64,000 nt of DNA from Spirochaetaceae bacterium (GCA_025358255.1 JANYKC010000004.1:150074-214073), one strand, 5' to 3'; positions 52,664 to 64,000 are shown, counted from the stretch's first letter. Numbers and translations are program-made. The notes: a model not told the origin generated them from the letters alone.

Positions 52664-53542
52664 ATGTACGCAGCCTTCGCGCCCCTCGTGGGCGCCATCA
52701 TCACCCTCATGAACGCCCTCAACAGCCGCTTCGCCATCCTTGTCGGAAGCCTCCTTTCGACCTTGGCCCTCCATGTCGTAGGCCTTGCCGCGGTCAGCCT
52801 GGTCCTCCTCGTCAAGAAGGAGGAACGAAGGCCGGGACGGCTTCCCATCCTTGCCTATTCGGGAGGCCTCGTGGGCGTGGGTGTCGTATTTGCCTGCAAT
52901 TATGCCTTTTCCGTCCTTGGCGCCTCGCTCGCGGTGGCCCTCGCCCTCCTTGGGCAGACCCTTTGTTCGGTCGCGGTGGACGCGACGGGCTTCCTGGGAA
53001 AACGCAAGTATCGGCTTTCCCTGCGCCAGCTTCCGGGCATCGCGCTCGCGATCGCCGGCGTGGCAATCATGGCCGAACGCTGGGAAGGCCATGCGCCGGC
53101 CATGTTCGTGGCCCTCATCTCCGGCGCACTTCCCGTCATCTCCATAAGCCTCAACTCGGAACTTGGAGGAAAGATCGGCGTTTTCCGGAGCGCCAGGATC
53201 AACTTCCTCGTCGGACTTGCCGCCACCCTTGTCCTCATCGCCGCCTTCCGCCCTCCCCTCGCCGGAGCCGTCGGAGCCCTCGCTTCGGCCGGTCCTGTCC
53301 TGGTCCTGGGTGGCGGCATCATGGGCCTCCTGGTCGTAGGCGCCACGAACCTGATCTTCCCCCGACTCTCCGCCTTCTCCGCCGTCATCCTCATCTTCTC
53401 CGGGCAGGCCCTCGCCGGCGCCGCGCTGGATGCCTTTTCCGGCCTTGGCGTCTCGCCGAGGAGGATAACTGGAATCCTTGTCGTCCTTGCGGGCCTCGCC
53501 GCCAAGGCCTGGGCGGACAAGGCGCGCGGCGACACGCATTGA
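52664..53542 (+). CDS. DMT-superfamily transporter (DUF606/YdcZ type)
   Basis: 292 residues from ATG 52664; MYAAFAPLVGAIITLMNALNSRFA is the usual opening of this family (GGGAGG about ten bases ahead). The frame is open upstream to 52613 but that would add an atypical hydrophilic leader. About ten helices are predicted, with internal repeats (VFACNYAFSVLGASLAVAL, ATNLIFPRLSAFSAVILIFSGQ). Substrate unknown; small-molecule export is typical. Divergent from the CRP-family regulator and likely under its control. Confidence 0.75.
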   Translation: MYAAFAPLVGAIITLMNALNSRFAILVGSLLSTLALHVVGLAAVSLVLLVKKEERRPGRLPILAYSGGLVGVGVVFACNYAFSVLGASLAVALALLGQTLCSVAVDATGFLGKRKYRLSLRQLPGIALAIAGVAIMAERWEGHAPAMFVALISGALPVISISLNSELGGKIGVFRSARINFLVGLAATLVLIAAFRPPLAGAVGALASAGPVLVLGGGIMGLLVVGATNLIFPRLSAFSAVILIFSGQALAGAALDAFSGLGVSPRRITGILVVLAGLAAKAWADKARGDTH

Positions 53543-53654
53543 CGCCTAAATTTCGTCCACCTATACTAGCCTTGGCCTGAAGTTAGGAATCCGTGAGCAA
53601 GGCTTGATGCCGGCGCTTCCTCCTGGCTTCTTTTGAAACGTTCAAGGAGGTTGT

Positions 53655-54665
53655 ATGAAAAGTATCTCTCGGTTCGTGGTCGCGACATTGGCCCTCATGG
53701 CGATGTCCACGATGGCTTTCGCAAGCGGGAACCTGGTCGTGTACTCCCCGAACTCCGATGGGGAGATCCAAGGCATCCTGTACTATTTCGGGGATCATTA
53801 CGGGGTCAAGATCAGCCTCCAGTCGATGGGCACGGGAGAAGTCCTGTCCAAGCTGAACGCCGAGAAAGGCAATCCCCAGGCCGATGTCATGTTCGGCGGC
53901 GTCAACATGGGCGTCTACCAGACGAACAAGGACCTCTTCCAGCAGTATGTCGCCAAGGGCAATGCCGCGCTTCCCGCCGGCTACCAGAACACGACCGGCT
54001 TCTTCACGAACTACCTCCTGTCGGGAAGCTGCCTCCTCGTCAACACCGACCTGGAGAAGTCCCTCGGCCTGGCCGTCACCGGCTATGACGACCTCCTCAA
54101 TCCCGCCCTCAAGGGAAAAATCGCCTCCGCGGACCCCGTGTCGTCATCGAGCGCCTGGGCGCAGTTGTGCAACATCCTCCTCGTCAAGGGCGGCTACGAG
54201 AGCCCCCAGGCCTGGGCCTATGTCGAATCCCTCATCAAGCAACTCTCCGGCAAGCTGACCTCCGGCTCCTCCGCCGTGTACAAGGGCGTCTACCAGGGCG
54301 AATACGCGGTCGGCCTCACCTATGAGGATCCTTCGGTCGCCCTCCTCTCCGACGGCGCCAAGAACATCAGGGTCGTCTACCCGAAAGAAGGCGCGGTGTG
54401 GCTCCCCGCCGCCTCCGCGATCGTCGCCAACTCCAAGAACGCGGACAACGCCAAGCTCTTCATGGACTTCCTCGTGTCCGACGAGTGCCAGAAGATCGTC
54501 GCCAGCCTGACCAACCGCACGGTCAACCCGAAGTTCCCGAACACCAACAAGTTCCTCCAGCCCATCTCCTCCATCAAGGTGGCCTACGAGGATATCGCCT
54601 ACACCGCGGCCCACAAGAAAGACATCCAGAAAAAATGGGCCGACCTCTGGGCGAAACTGAACTAA
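53655..54665 (+). CDS. Extracellular solute-binding protein of FbpA type
   Basis: 336 residues, ATG 53655 after AAGGAGGTTGT. Signal peptide (FVVATLALMAMSTMAFAS), then family-1/FbpA-like features: LVVYSPNSDGEIQGILYYF, NPQADVMFGGVNMGVY, YQGEYAVGLTYEDPSVALL and WLPAASAIVANSKNADNAKLFMDF. Such proteins bind ferric iron, 2-aminoethylphosphonate or organophosphates; tyrosine pairs typical of iron coordination are not obvious, so ligand is open. First gene of a binding protein-ATPase-fused permease operon. Confidence 0.88.
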   Translation: MKSISRFVVATLALMAMSTMAFASGNLVVYSPNSDGEIQGILYYFGDHYGVKISLQSMGTGEVLSKLNAEKGNPQADVMFGGVNMGVYQTNKDLFQQYVAKGNAALPAGYQNTTGFFTNYLLSGSCLLVNTDLEKSLGLAVTGYDDLLNPALKGKIASADPVSSSSAWAQLCNILLVKGGYESPQAWAYVESLIKQLSGKLTSGSSAVYKGVYQGEYAVGLTYEDPSVALLSDGAKNIRVVYPKEGAVWLPAASAIVANSKNADNAKLFMDFLVSDECQKIVASLTNRTVNPKFPNTNKFLQPISSIKVAYEDIAYTAAHKKDIQKKWADLWAKLN

Positions 54666-54675
54666 GGGCTTCTTG

Positions 54676-54706
54676 GCCTGCCGGGCGACCATACCGCCCG
54701 GCAGGC
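54676..54706 (+). other. Stem-loop between binding-protein and ATPase genes
   Basis: Perfect 12-base stem GCCTGCCGGGCG / CGCCCGGCAGGC with a 7-base loop and no U tract. Such processing or stabilising hairpins after a binding-protein gene keep its mRNA more abundant than the downstream transporter genes. Confidence 0.65.
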
Positions 54707-54739
54707 GATTCCATCGGACAGGACGGGGAGCACACGATC

Positions 54740-55858
54740 ATGAGCGTCAACATCAAGATCAAGAACGCCGTGAAGAGCTATGGCGCCAACACGATCATCT
54801 CCGGGCTTTCCCTCGAGATACATGCGGGGGAGTTCTTCACCCTCCTGGGCCCTTCCGGCTGCGGCAAGACGACACTGCTGCGCATGATCGCGGGCTTCAA
54901 CACGATCGAAGGCGGCGACTTCTACTTCAACGACAAGCGGATCAACCTGATCGATCCCAGCAAGCGGAACATCGGCATGGTCTTCCAGAACTACGCGATA
55001 TTCCCGCACCTCTCCGTCAAGGGAAACGTGGCCTTCGGCCTCAAGAACCGGAAATACCCGCGCGAGAGGATCGAGACCGAGACGCAGAAATTCCTCGAGC
55101 TCATGAAGATCGACGAATTCAAGAACAGGATGCCCGACAAGCTTTCCGGAGGACAGCAGCAGCGCGTCGCCTTGGCCCGCGCCCTCGTCATCCAGCCCGA
55201 CGTCCTCCTCATGGACGAGCCCCTCTCCAACCTGGATGCCAAGCTGAGGGTCGAGATGCGCTTCGCCATCAAGGAGATCCAGAACAGGGTCGGCATCACG
55301 ACCGTCTATGTCACCCACGACCAGGAAGAGGCGATGGCGATCAGCGACCGCATCGCGGTGATGAAGGACGGCGTCATCCAGCATATCGGCACGCCCAAGG
55401 ACATCTACCAGCGTCCAGCCAACCTCTTCGTTTCCACCTTCATCGGCAAGACCAACGTGCTCGAGGCGCAACTCGCCGTCGAAGGCGCCCGATCCCGACT
55501 GCTCTTTCCCGAGGGTCTCGAAGTGCCGCTGGATGGGCTGAGGGAGGAATTCAGGAAGGGACAGAAGGTGATCGTGTCTGTCCGGCCCGAGGAGTTCGTG
55601 ATCTCCACGGAGCCCAATGGAGGGCTGCGGACCGTCGTCGACTCAAGCGTCTTCCTCGGGCTCAACACCCATTACTTCGTCCATCTCGACTCCGACCAGC
55701 AGGTGGAGATCATCCAGGAGTCCATGATCGACGAGGCCATCGCGGCCGGGAGCATGATCTACCTGACGGTCAAGCCGGAGAAGATCAACGTGTTCACGGA
55801 AGACGGGAGCAGGAACATCCTCGATGGCGTGAACAACGACAAGAACGAAGAGGCGTGA
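54740..55858 (+). CDS. ABC importer ATPase (FbpC/PotA type)
   Basis: 372 residues from ATG 54740. Walker A GPSGCGKTTLLRMIAG, Q-loop VFQNYAIFP, signature LSGGQQQRVALARAL, Walker B DVLLMDEPLSNLD, H-loop YVTHDQEEAM, and a C-terminal TOBE-like regulatory domain (VSVRPEEFVISTEPNGG). It powers the binding protein and permease on either side; the permease gene starts two bases after its stop. Confidence 0.92.
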   Translation: MSVNIKIKNAVKSYGANTIISGLSLEIHAGEFFTLLGPSGCGKTTLLRMIAGFNTIEGGDFYFNDKRINLIDPSKRNIGMVFQNYAIFPHLSVKGNVAFGLKNRKYPRERIETETQKFLELMKIDEFKNRMPDKLSGGQQQRVALARALVIQPDVLLMDEPLSNLDAKLRVEMRFAIKEIQNRVGITTVYVTHDQEEAMAISDRIAVMKDGVIQHIGTPKDIYQRPANLFVSTFIGKTNVLEAQLAVEGARSRLLFPEGLEVPLDGLREEFRKGQKVIVSVRPEEFVISTEPNGGLRTVVDSSVFLGLNTHYFVHLDSDQQVEIIQESMIDEAIAAGSMIYLTVKPEKINVFTEDGSRNILDGVNNDKNEEA

Positions 55859-55860
55859 AA

Positions 55861-57510
55861 ATGGCGCGCAAGAAGCTCTTCGACATCTGGACGGTCCTCT
55901 ACATAGCCATCTTCGCTGTCTATGCCCTCTTCCTCCTCTACCCGATGTATTCGATACTGCGGAATTCAGTGATAGGCGAAAACGGGAAGCTGAGCCTCGA
56001 GTGGTTCGTCAAGTTCTTCAGCGCGAAGTACTATTCGCAGACCCTCGTCCACAGCTTCGACGTCACGATCTGGACCACGCTGCTGACCTTGGTCATCGGC
56101 GTCCCCCTCTCCTATTTCTACAACATGTACGAGATCAGGGGCAAAGGACTCATCCAGGTCCTGATCATCCTCTGCTCGATGTCCGCGCCCTTCATCGGCG
56201 CCTACGCCTGGATCCAGCTCCTGGGGCGGGCGGGCATCGTGACGACCTTCGTCAAGTCGGTGACGGGGCTGACCCTGCCCAACATCTACGGATTCAACGG
56301 CATACTCCTCGTGCTCACCCTGCAGCTCTTCCCCCTGGTCTTCCTCTACGTTTCGGGAGCGCTCAAGAACATCGACAATTCCCTCCTCGAGGCATCGGAC
56401 AACCTCGGCTGCTCGGGGATCAAGCGCTTTTTCAAGGTCGTCATCCCCCTGTGCATGCCCACGATCCTCGCGGCCTCCCTCCTCGTGTTCATGCGGGCCT
56501 TCGCGGATTTCGGCACGCCCCTCCTCATCGGAGAGGGCTACCGGGTCTTCCCCGTCGAGATCTATACCCAGTTCCTGGGCGAGACGGGGACCAATTTCAG
56601 TTTCGCGGCCGCCATCAGCGTCATCGCGATCGTCATCACCGCCGCCTTCTTCCTGGCCCAGCGCTTCCTCGCCAAGCGCTTCGCCTTCACGATGAACGCC
56701 ATGCATCCCATCGAGCGGAAGAAGGCGAAGGGCATCTTCAACATCTTCATCCACCTGTATACCTATCTCGTCGTGGGACTCGCCTTCCTGCCCCAGGTCT
56801 ACATAGTCTACCAGTCCTTCCAGAACACCTCGGGCAAGCTCTTCAAGCCCGGCTATTCCCTGAGCAGCTACCAGACGTCCATCAAGAGGATGAGCGACGC
56901 GATACCCAACACCTTCATAATTGGCGGTATCGCCCTGGTACTGGTCGTCCTCATCGCCATCATCATCGCCTATCTCGTGGTCAGGCGGAGCAACGTCGTG
57001 ACGACGGCCATCGACACGATGTCGATGCTCCCCTACATCATCCCCGGATCCGTCGTGGGCATAGCCCTCGTCATGGCCTTCAACAAGAAGCCCTTCATGC
57101 TGACCGGGACCGTGGCTATCATGGTCATCGCCCTGTGCATCAGGCGCCTGCCCTACACGATACGGTCCTCGGTGGCCATCCTCCAGCAGATACCGATCAC
57201 CATAGAGGAGGCGTCCATAAGCCTGGGCGCCTCCAAGATGAAGACCTTCTTCGGGATCACCGTGCCGATGATGTCCAACGGCATCATCTCGGGGGCCATC
57301 ATCAGCTGGGTGACGATCATCACCGAGCTCTCCACCGCCATCATCCTGTACAATTCGAAGACGATCACCCTGACCCTGGCGGTGTATACCTTCGTCACCC
57401 GCGGCAACTACGGTTACGCCGCGGCGCTGGCCACCGTGCTGACGGCGCTCACGATCGTGTCCTTGCTGGTCTTCATGAAGTTCTCCAAATCGAAAGAGAT
57501 CACGTTCTAG
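55861..57510 (+). CDS. ABC importer permease, two fused domains (FbpB type)
   Basis: 549 residues with about 12 helices in two homologous halves, each with the EAA loop of binding-protein-dependent permeases: LLEASDNLGCSGIKRFFKVVIPL (about 175-200) and IEEASISLGASKMKTFFGITVPM (about 450-475). Fusion of both permease domains in one chain is typical of ferric-iron and phosphonate-type importers. Confidence 0.92.
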   Translation: MARKKLFDIWTVLYIAIFAVYALFLLYPMYSILRNSVIGENGKLSLEWFVKFFSAKYYSQTLVHSFDVTIWTTLLTLVIGVPLSYFYNMYEIRGKGLIQVLIILCSMSAPFIGAYAWIQLLGRAGIVTTFVKSVTGLTLPNIYGFNGILLVLTLQLFPLVFLYVSGALKNIDNSLLEASDNLGCSGIKRFFKVVIPLCMPTILAASLLVFMRAFADFGTPLLIGEGYRVFPVEIYTQFLGETGTNFSFAAAISVIAIVITAAFFLAQRFLAKRFAFTMNAMHPIERKKAKGIFNIFIHLYTYLVVGLAFLPQVYIVYQSFQNTSGKLFKPGYSLSSYQTSIKRMSDAIPNTFIIGGIALVLVVLIAIIIAYLVVRRSNVVTTAIDTMSMLPYIIPGSVVGIALVMAFNKKPFMLTGTVAIMVIALCIRRLPYTIRSSVAILQQIPITIEEASISLGASKMKTFFGITVPMMSNGIISGAIISWVTIITELSTAIILYNSKTITLTLAVYTFVTRGNYGYAAALATVLTALTIVSLLVFMKFSKSKEITF

Positions 57511-57714
57511 CCTTTCGGGCAGGCCCCGGATGGCTTTCGCGCCCGAACCGACCTGGCAAGCTGGCATCGGGCGCTGTCCCACGATCCAAGCCTGTCCCTT
57601 CGGGCCAGGGCCATTGGCGGAACCGCGGTCCAGCGGCAGGGCCTTAAGGCCGCTTAATCGGCCCGCGCCTTGAGTCCCGGCTTCCGCCGCCCTATGCTTC
57701 GTGTAGGAGCGGCA

Positions 57715-59034
57715 ATGCCAAAGATCAGCATGGGCCTTGGGTCAGCGTTCCGGTTCTCCCTTACCATCCTGGCCGTGAATCTCGTGATGGCCTGTGGAGG
57801 GCTCGCCTGCGTACCCGCCAAGGCGGCAAGGCAGGCGGAGACTTCAAGGATAAGTCTCCTGCATTATTTTTCCGGAAGCCTTTCCGGCGGAATCGACTCC
57901 CTGGTCTCGTCCTTCAACAAGGCAAATCCCGGCCACCTCCTCATAGCCACTCCCCTCGACCACGAATCCTTCAAATCGAGCATCGGAGACACCCTCAAAT
58001 CGGGCGATCCGCCGGACATCTATTCCTACTGGGCCGGAGCCAAGACCCGCGACATCCTCCCGGCGCTCCAGCCGATCGACGACCTGTGGAAGGATGCTGG
58101 CCTCGACGCGACCTTCCCGTCCGCCCTCGTGGATTCGGCCTGCCGCTACGATGGCGCTGCCTACCTCCTGCCCATCACGCAGCATTTTGTCGGTTTTTTC
58201 TACAACAAGGCCCTCTTCCTGAAAGCAGGCGTCACCCCGCCGGCAGACTGGGCTTCCTTCCTTGTTGCCTGCGCGAAGCTCAAGGCCAAGGGAATCGTTC
58301 CCCTCGCCCTTGGCGCCGATGCCCAATGGCCTGCCCAGTTCTGGTTCGATTACATCCTCCTGAGGACAGCCGGATCCGGCTTTCGGGAGCGGCTCATGGA
58401 GGGCAAGGCTTCCTGGACCGATGCCGAGGTTATCCGGACCTTCTCGCTCTGGCACGACCTTGTGGCCGCCGGTTTTTTCAACGACAAGCCTAATGAGAAC
58501 GCCTGGGATTCCGGCGCCGCGGTCCAGGTCTCCGATGGCAAGGCCGCGATGACCCTTATGGGAACCTGGATCATAGGGACCTGGAATGGCCTTGCCCCGG
58601 ACTGGAAGGATGGGCGCGACTATGGGGTTTTCCCCTTCCCCGCCATCGACCCTGGCGTTCCGGCATGCGCCTTGGGCCCAGTGGACGGCCTCGTGATACC
58701 CAAGGCCGCCAAGAACCCCGCAGGCGCACGCAAGGTCCTCCGTTATCTCGCTGAGGCAGCTCCCCAGGAAGCGATGAGCCAGGGCTCGGGAGCGATGGCA
58801 CCGAGCCTGGCCGTGCCGCCCTCGAGCTATTCGGGCATCCGGAACGAGATCCGCGCCATCATCGCCGCGGCCCCTCTTTGGGCATTCAACTACAACCTGG
58901 CAACGCCTCCTGAGCGCTCCGCCATAGGCCTGGCCCTCTTTTCGGAATTCCTCGGTTTTCCCGACCGCTATCGCGAACTCCTTGGCCAGGCGGAGCTGAA
59001 GATGCGCTCCCTCGCCTCAAGCGCGAAGAATTGA
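57715..59034 (+). CDS. Family-1 (sugar-type) extracellular solute-binding protein
   Basis: 439 residues; start 57715 chosen for AGGAG five bases ahead. Signal ending near [15 protein letters not shown] (possible lipoprotein Cys). Carbohydrate-binding-protein features: [64 protein letters not shown] and [17 protein letters not shown]. No permease accompanies it; instead a hybrid histidine kinase starts four bases after its stop. That suggests a periplasmic co-receptor for the kinase rather than a transporter component. Confidence 0.83.
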   Translation: MPKISMGLGSAFRFSLTILAVNLVMACGGLACVPAKAARQAETSRISLLHYFSGSLSGGIDSLVSSFNKANPGHLLIATPLDHESFKSSIGDTLKSGDPPDIYSYWAGAKTRDILPALQPIDDLWKDAGLDATFPSALVDSACRYDGAAYLLPITQHFVGFFYNKALFLKAGVTPPADWASFLVACAKLKAKGIVPLALGADAQWPAQFWFDYILLRTAGSGFRERLMEGKASWTDAEVIRTFSLWHDLVAAGFFNDKPNENAWDSGAAVQVSDGKAAMTLMGTWIIGTWNGLAPDWKDGRDYGVFPFPAIDPGVPACALGPVDGLVIPKAAKNPAGARKVLRYLAEAAPQEAMSQGSGAMAPSLAVPPSSYSGIRNEIRAIIAAAPLWAFNYNLATPPERSAIGLALFSEFLGFPDRYRELLGQAELKMRSLASSAKN

Positions 59035-59038
59035 CGAC

Positions 59039-61266
<2,228 letters not shown>

Positions 61267-61276
<10 letters not shown>

Positions 61277-61887
61277 TGGACGGCTATGAAACCGCGCGCC
61301 GCATACGGAGGGACTTTCCGCCCGAAAGCCAGCCGCGCATCGTGGCAGTCACGGCTGCGGTCCTCGAGGGCGACAGCGAGCGCTGCTTCGAGGCGGGGAT
61401 GGACGACTACATCGAAAAACCCATCAGGCTGGAGGACCTGGCAAGGGCGCTGCGCGATGCCGCCGCAGGCAGGCCGCAGCCGGCCATTGCGGCTCCGGCC
61501 GGTGGAAAGCCCGCCGCTTCCAAAAGCAGTTTGGCCGACATCGATTCAGCCCCCTTTCTCGATCGCATGACATACCGCGAGATGCGCGACCGAATGGAGG
61601 AGGATGCCGACGAGATCCTTTCACTTTTCCTGGAAGGCTCGCCCCAGAGACTCGAGGAGATCGCGGAAGGCGAACGCCTTGGGATGACCGATCGGGTCAT
61701 CGAGGCGGCCCACGCCCTCAAATCCACGAGCGCGGTGATCGGCGCCCTCCGGCTGTCCCGCATTTGCGCCATCATCGAGGAGGACCTGCGATCGGGCAGG
61801 AAACTCGAGGACATCGCCTTGCTTTCGCGGGGGGCACAGGCCGCGTTCGAAGGGGCGGTGGCTGAGATCAAGGCCGGGCCGGGCTAG
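61267..61887 (+). CDS. C-terminal receiver and HPt part of the broken hybrid kinase
   Basis: 206 residues; the frame is open slightly upstream ([19 protein letters not shown], with the phospho-Asp D of LLLLDT from about 61235), so ATG 61267 is an internal methionine. It carries the second half of a receiver domain ([27 protein letters not shown]) and an HPt domain with the phospho-His in [17 protein letters not shown]. The first half of the receiver is lost. As separate products the phosphorelay from kinase to HPt would be cut; a collapsed repeat between the two receivers in the assembly is the alternative. Confidence 0.75.
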
Positions 61888-61993
61888 CATTGCTGGATGG
61901 CCGGTGCAGCACACCACGCCTCCACCTTCGTGCATACGCGGAAATTTGCACACGACCCTTGACTGACACATCCAACGTGATTGCCGTAATTAC

Positions 61994-62251
61994 ATGAAGG
62001 CAGAACTGGTCCGCATCGGCAATTCCCGGGGATTGCGCTTGCCCCGGAACTTGCTCGAACTCTACGGGATAAAAGAAAGCGACGAACTCGAGCTTGAGGA
62101 GCGCCGCGATGGCATCCTCATCAAGCCCAAAGCCGAGTCCGAAACCAAGTTGCCTTGGGAATCCGCGTATCAGGAAATGGCCCACGAGGCAGCCGAAAAG
62201 GCGGAATGGGCGGAATGGGAGCAGATCGCCGGAGACGGCCTGGATGATTGA
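61994..62251 (+). CDS. MazE-type AbrB-fold antitoxin
   Basis: 85 residues. MKAELVRIGNSRGLRLPRNLLELYG is the swapped-hairpin AbrB/MazE DNA-binding domain, with the acidic tail (AEKAEWAEWEQIAGDG) that blocks MazF. It overlaps the toxin gene by eight bases. It would repress its own promoter in the short gap after the HPt gene. Confidence 0.85.
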   Translation: MKAELVRIGNSRGLRLPRNLLELYGIKESDELELEERRDGILIKPKAESETKLPWESAYQEMAHEAAEKAEWAEWEQIAGDGLDD

Positions 62252-62609
62252 GCGCTACGGCGTTTATTGGGCCAACCTTAATCCGGCGCAGGGTAGCGAA
62301 ATGGCCAAGAAATGGCCAGTTGTTATCATCAGCGACGATGGGATGAACCAGGCCCTCGATACTGTCGTCGTCTGTCCACTGACCTCGCGTCTTCATCCCC
62401 GCTGGCCGAGCCGGATCCAGGCTATCGTGGGCGGGAAGGAAGGGGAGATAGCGATCGACCAGAACCGCACGATCTCCAAAGCCCGCTTGGGTGAACGTAT
62501 AGACCTGCTCGACGAAGCCCATGCCGCCGCGATCCGGCACGTGGTCACGGAGATGTATGGGGTGCTGTCGGTGACGAGCCCATCTCGCGAGATATCCGAC
62601 CGAGCTTGA
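62244..62609 (+). CDS. MazF-type endoribonuclease toxin
   Basis: 121 residues from ATG 62244. YGVYWANLNPAQGSEMAKKWPVVIISDD contains the conserved RPxVIIS-like core (KWPVVIIS here), and VVCPLTSRL, IDQNRTISKARLG are the usual MazF/PemK strands. It cleaves mRNA at short motifs when freed from the AbrB-type partner encoded just upstream. Confidence 0.87.
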   Translation: MIERYGVYWANLNPAQGSEMAKKWPVVIISDDGMNQALDTVVVCPLTSRLHPRWPSRIQAIVGGKEGEIAIDQNRTISKARLGERIDLLDEAHAAAIRHVVTEMYGVLSVTSPSREISDRA

Positions 62610-62713
62610 GGCAGCACGATGAAGGCGCGTCGCCATCGACACCATTGTCCAAGCGACGGGGATTCCGAGGGAAGAGATCGAGGGCCAAGATTAGGCATCG
62701 GCCCAATAGCACG

Positions 62714-62983
62714 TCAATCCTTGTATACGTCCTTGCGATGTCCTATGAACAGCGCTACGACAACGACTTCGGCGTCCAGAATATCACAAATAATTCGATA
62801 ATCTCCTAAGCGGTAGCGCCACAGCCCCTTCTTGCCGCCGACGAGGGCCTTGCCCCGGCCTCTCGGATCCGCGAGTGGGGCGATGTCCATCTCAAGATAA
62901 TCGAGTATCCGGCCTTGCCAGGACCGGTCAAGCTTTTGCAGTTGTCTTCTCGCCGTGTCGGTGAGTTCAACCTTCCAAGCCAA
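62714..62983 (-). CDS. RelE/ParE-family toxin
   Basis: 89 residues from TTG 62983, overlapping the antitoxin end. VELTDTARRQLQKLDRSWQGRILDYLE and GLWRYRLGDYRIICDILDAEVVVVALFIGHRKDVY are characteristic of RelE-type ribosome-dependent mRNA interferases, including the C-terminal HRKDVY. Partner antitoxin upstream in the same operon. Confidence 0.88.
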   Translation of the reverse strand: MAWKVELTDTARRQLQKLDRSWQGRILDYLEMDIAPLADPRGRGKALVGGKKGLWRYRLGDYRIICDILDAEVVVVALFIGHRKDVYKD

Positions 62984-63179
62984 GTTCTTTCCTCACCTGC
63001 GCGATGGGGGTACGGGGCTCGTTCCGCTCGAGGATAGCCAAGGCTTGGAGATAGTCCGACCGGTCCGCGAGAAACTCAGACAGGGCCTGCTTTACGTAAT
63101 AACTCTTGCTTCGGCCAGTCTCCCGAGCAAGGTCTTCAAGCTGTTTCTCAGTTTCAGCATCAAGTCTGACCGCAAGCAT
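62967..63179 (-). CDS. Ribbon-helix-helix antitoxin (RelB/CopG type)
   Basis: 70 residues from ATG 63179 (AAGGAGGCCTTTG ahead). MLAVRLDAETEKQLEDLARETGRSKSYYVKQAL is a ribbon-helix-helix domain; the tail YLQALAILERNEPRTP would bind RelE. It overlaps the toxin gene by 17 bases. Confidence 0.85.
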   Translation of the reverse strand: MLAVRLDAETEKQLEDLARETGRSKSYYVKQALSEFLADRSDYLQALAILERNEPRTPIAQVRKELGLEG

Positions 63180-63189
63180 CAAAGGCCTC

Positions 63190-63229
63190 CTTGTATGACA
63201 AGTATAACAATAGCTTGGCAATTGCTCAA
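63190..63229 (-). promoter_or_regulatory. Promoter and operator of the RelBE-like operon
   Basis: Minus strand TTGAGC (63224-63229), 17-base spacer, TATACT (63201-63206); an inverted repeat CTTGT-ATG-ACAAG (63190-63202) overlaps the -10 and start region, suiting antitoxin autorepression. Confidence 0.5.
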
Positions 63230-63571
63230 GGAGAGGCGTCATGCCGGTGGTGACGCTCGCGTAGGTCCCCGTTTGAATTTGCCAGCGCCCGTCAAAAAAG
63301 CGGCAGATGCATCATACGGCGACAAAACTCGAATCAAAGTTTCCCATGGGAAATAGCACAATCCCATGCTCCACTATTCGCTGCTTTCGGCCTTTTAGTA
63401 GTCCGATCCCGTGAGAAGATTGGGATAGCCCGAGGTCCGTCCGTTTATTTTGCCGATCGGATCTGTGGGCGCGAACCTTCAGGCTGAACCGATTTTGGCG
63501 GTCAACAGGGGGAACAGAGGGAACAGGATCGAGGGTCAGACCCCTCGGGCGCGTCACGCTCCGGTCGGTCC
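63230..63571. other. Apparently non-coding stretch
   Basis: No convincing gene, RNA or repeat is seen here. Base composition is lower in GC than the surrounding genes (for example 63300-63430), as in recently acquired or decayed sequence. Confidence 0.5.
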
Positions 63572-63925
63572 TCATTCTGCCGCGAAGATCTCAGTCGACT
63601 CGATTTGGAAGCCTTTGAGGACCTCGGAAACGATCGGGCCTTTCTTGAATATGGGCTCACGAAGCTCGGGCTCTCCGTAGCGGCCATCCTGGCAAAGAAC
63701 GAAGCGGTTTATCCACTCTACGGCAGGGTCGATGATCCAATATTCGCGAACACCCATGCGCTGGTAGAGGTCGAACTTTTCCCTCAGGTCCTTGAGGTGG
63801 GTGGATGGCGAGAGGACCTCGATGGCCATGTCGGGAGTGCCGCGGGCACCGGCGGTCGTTGTAGCCTCCCGCTCTCTTTTCCAATCCCTTCCCGCGCTTC
63901 TTTCGTCTGAACTATGAGAAAGCAT
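63572..63925 (-). CDS. Uma2-family (PD-(D/E)XK) endonuclease, probably N-terminally shortened
   Basis: 117 residues from ATG 63925. TPDMAIEVLSPSTHLKDLREK and YQRMGVREYWIIDPAVEWINRF carry the E-x-L-S-P-S-T, Lys and IIDP landmarks of the Uma2/DUF820 nuclease-like fold. Family members are usually about 180-200 residues; the roughly 70-residue N-terminal part is absent, replaced by a low-similarity leader, and a TGA closes the frame at about 63961. It lies beside two toxin-antitoxin pairs in an accessory-looking region. Shortened gene or remnant. Confidence 0.65.
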   Translation of the reverse strand: MLSHSSDERSAGRDWKREREATTTAGARGTPDMAIEVLSPSTHLKDLREKFDLYQRMGVREYWIIDPAVEWINRFVLCQDGRYGEPELREPIFKKGPIVSEVLKGFQIESTEIFAAE

Positions 63926-64000
63926 CGCGGGAATCCCATGATCCAGGGCCTGGAAAACAATTCAGGTCACCACGGATTCCCGATATTCCAGGGAACGCGT

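Noticed and set aside
57511..57714. Regulatory RNA or riboswitch before the sugar-type binding protein
   Set aside because: No clear stem with conserved loops and no terminator/antiterminator pair could be made out by eye.
63312..63575. 87-residue minus-strand frame before the Uma2 gene
   Set aside because: No motif, no ribosome site and atypical composition; treated as non-coding.

Overview
This is a GC-rich (clearly above 60 percent by eye), densely coded bacterial chromosome segment. Several features suggest a spirochaete (Spirochaetota): a two-part DUF4954 left-handed beta-helix protein, caspase-like proteins paired with lipoproteins whose mature ends read C(S/T)xWGERDNP, DUF4384 proteins, a short SSB and TAXI/TRAP uptake. 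No rRNA or tRNA gene is visible, so the placement is an inference (moderate confidence).

Layout. 0-6.5 kb: partial FAD oxidoreductase with its GntR regulator, ssb, an IclR regulator, a U32 peptidase/hydroxylase-type protein, a small secreted-protein gene split by a palindromic element, and a PIN-domain toxin-antitoxin pair. 6.7-14.9 kb: EF-G, a CIA30-like protein, a truncated alpha/beta hydrolase, a PAS-GGDEF-EAL protein and a ferredoxin-type protein. 14.9-18.3 kb: DUF4954 protein with a Gly/Ser triplet tract, then a decayed caspase and a LamG remnant. 18.3-31.0 kb: a minus-strand signalling island with two tandem, promoter-carrying copies of a translationally coupled [caspase-PEGA protein + SUMF1 lipoprotein] pair, two DUF4384 proteins and a CHASE2 adenylate cyclase. 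31.1-43.8 kb: a metabolic region with a TAXI-TRAP importer, a homocitrate/isopropylmalate-synthase-like enzyme, an FCD-GntR regulator, a divergent operon (ThDP enzyme, aminotransferase, Asd, aspartokinase) and serCA. A heptamer GGATATA, in triplicate before both divergent operons and single before serA, probably ties these together. 44.0-48.8 kb: MarR plus a heterodimeric ABC exporter ending in an 18-bp minisatellite. 48.8-50.0 kb: repeats and a pseudogene. 50.0-53.5 kb: HAD phosphatase, PfkB kinase, a CRP-family regulator and a divergent DMT transporter sharing a palindromic operator. 53.6-57.5 kb: an FbpABC-type importer. 57.7-61.9 kb: a solute-binding protein coupled to a hybrid histidine kinase broken by an internal deletion. 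62-64 kb: MazEF, a RelBE-like pair and a shortened Uma2 nuclease.

Two things look least described. First, the duplicated caspase/SUMF1 module with its cyclase and DUF4384 neighbours; its SUMF1 domains lack one of the two catalytic cysteines of true formylglycine-generating enzymes. Second, a family of nested palindromic elements (four copies plus a half-site) with compensatory arm substitutions, two copies lying exactly at the end of a signal-peptide-coding segment. Several genes here are truncated, frameshifted or internally deleted, so either local gene decay or consensus error should be kept in mind.
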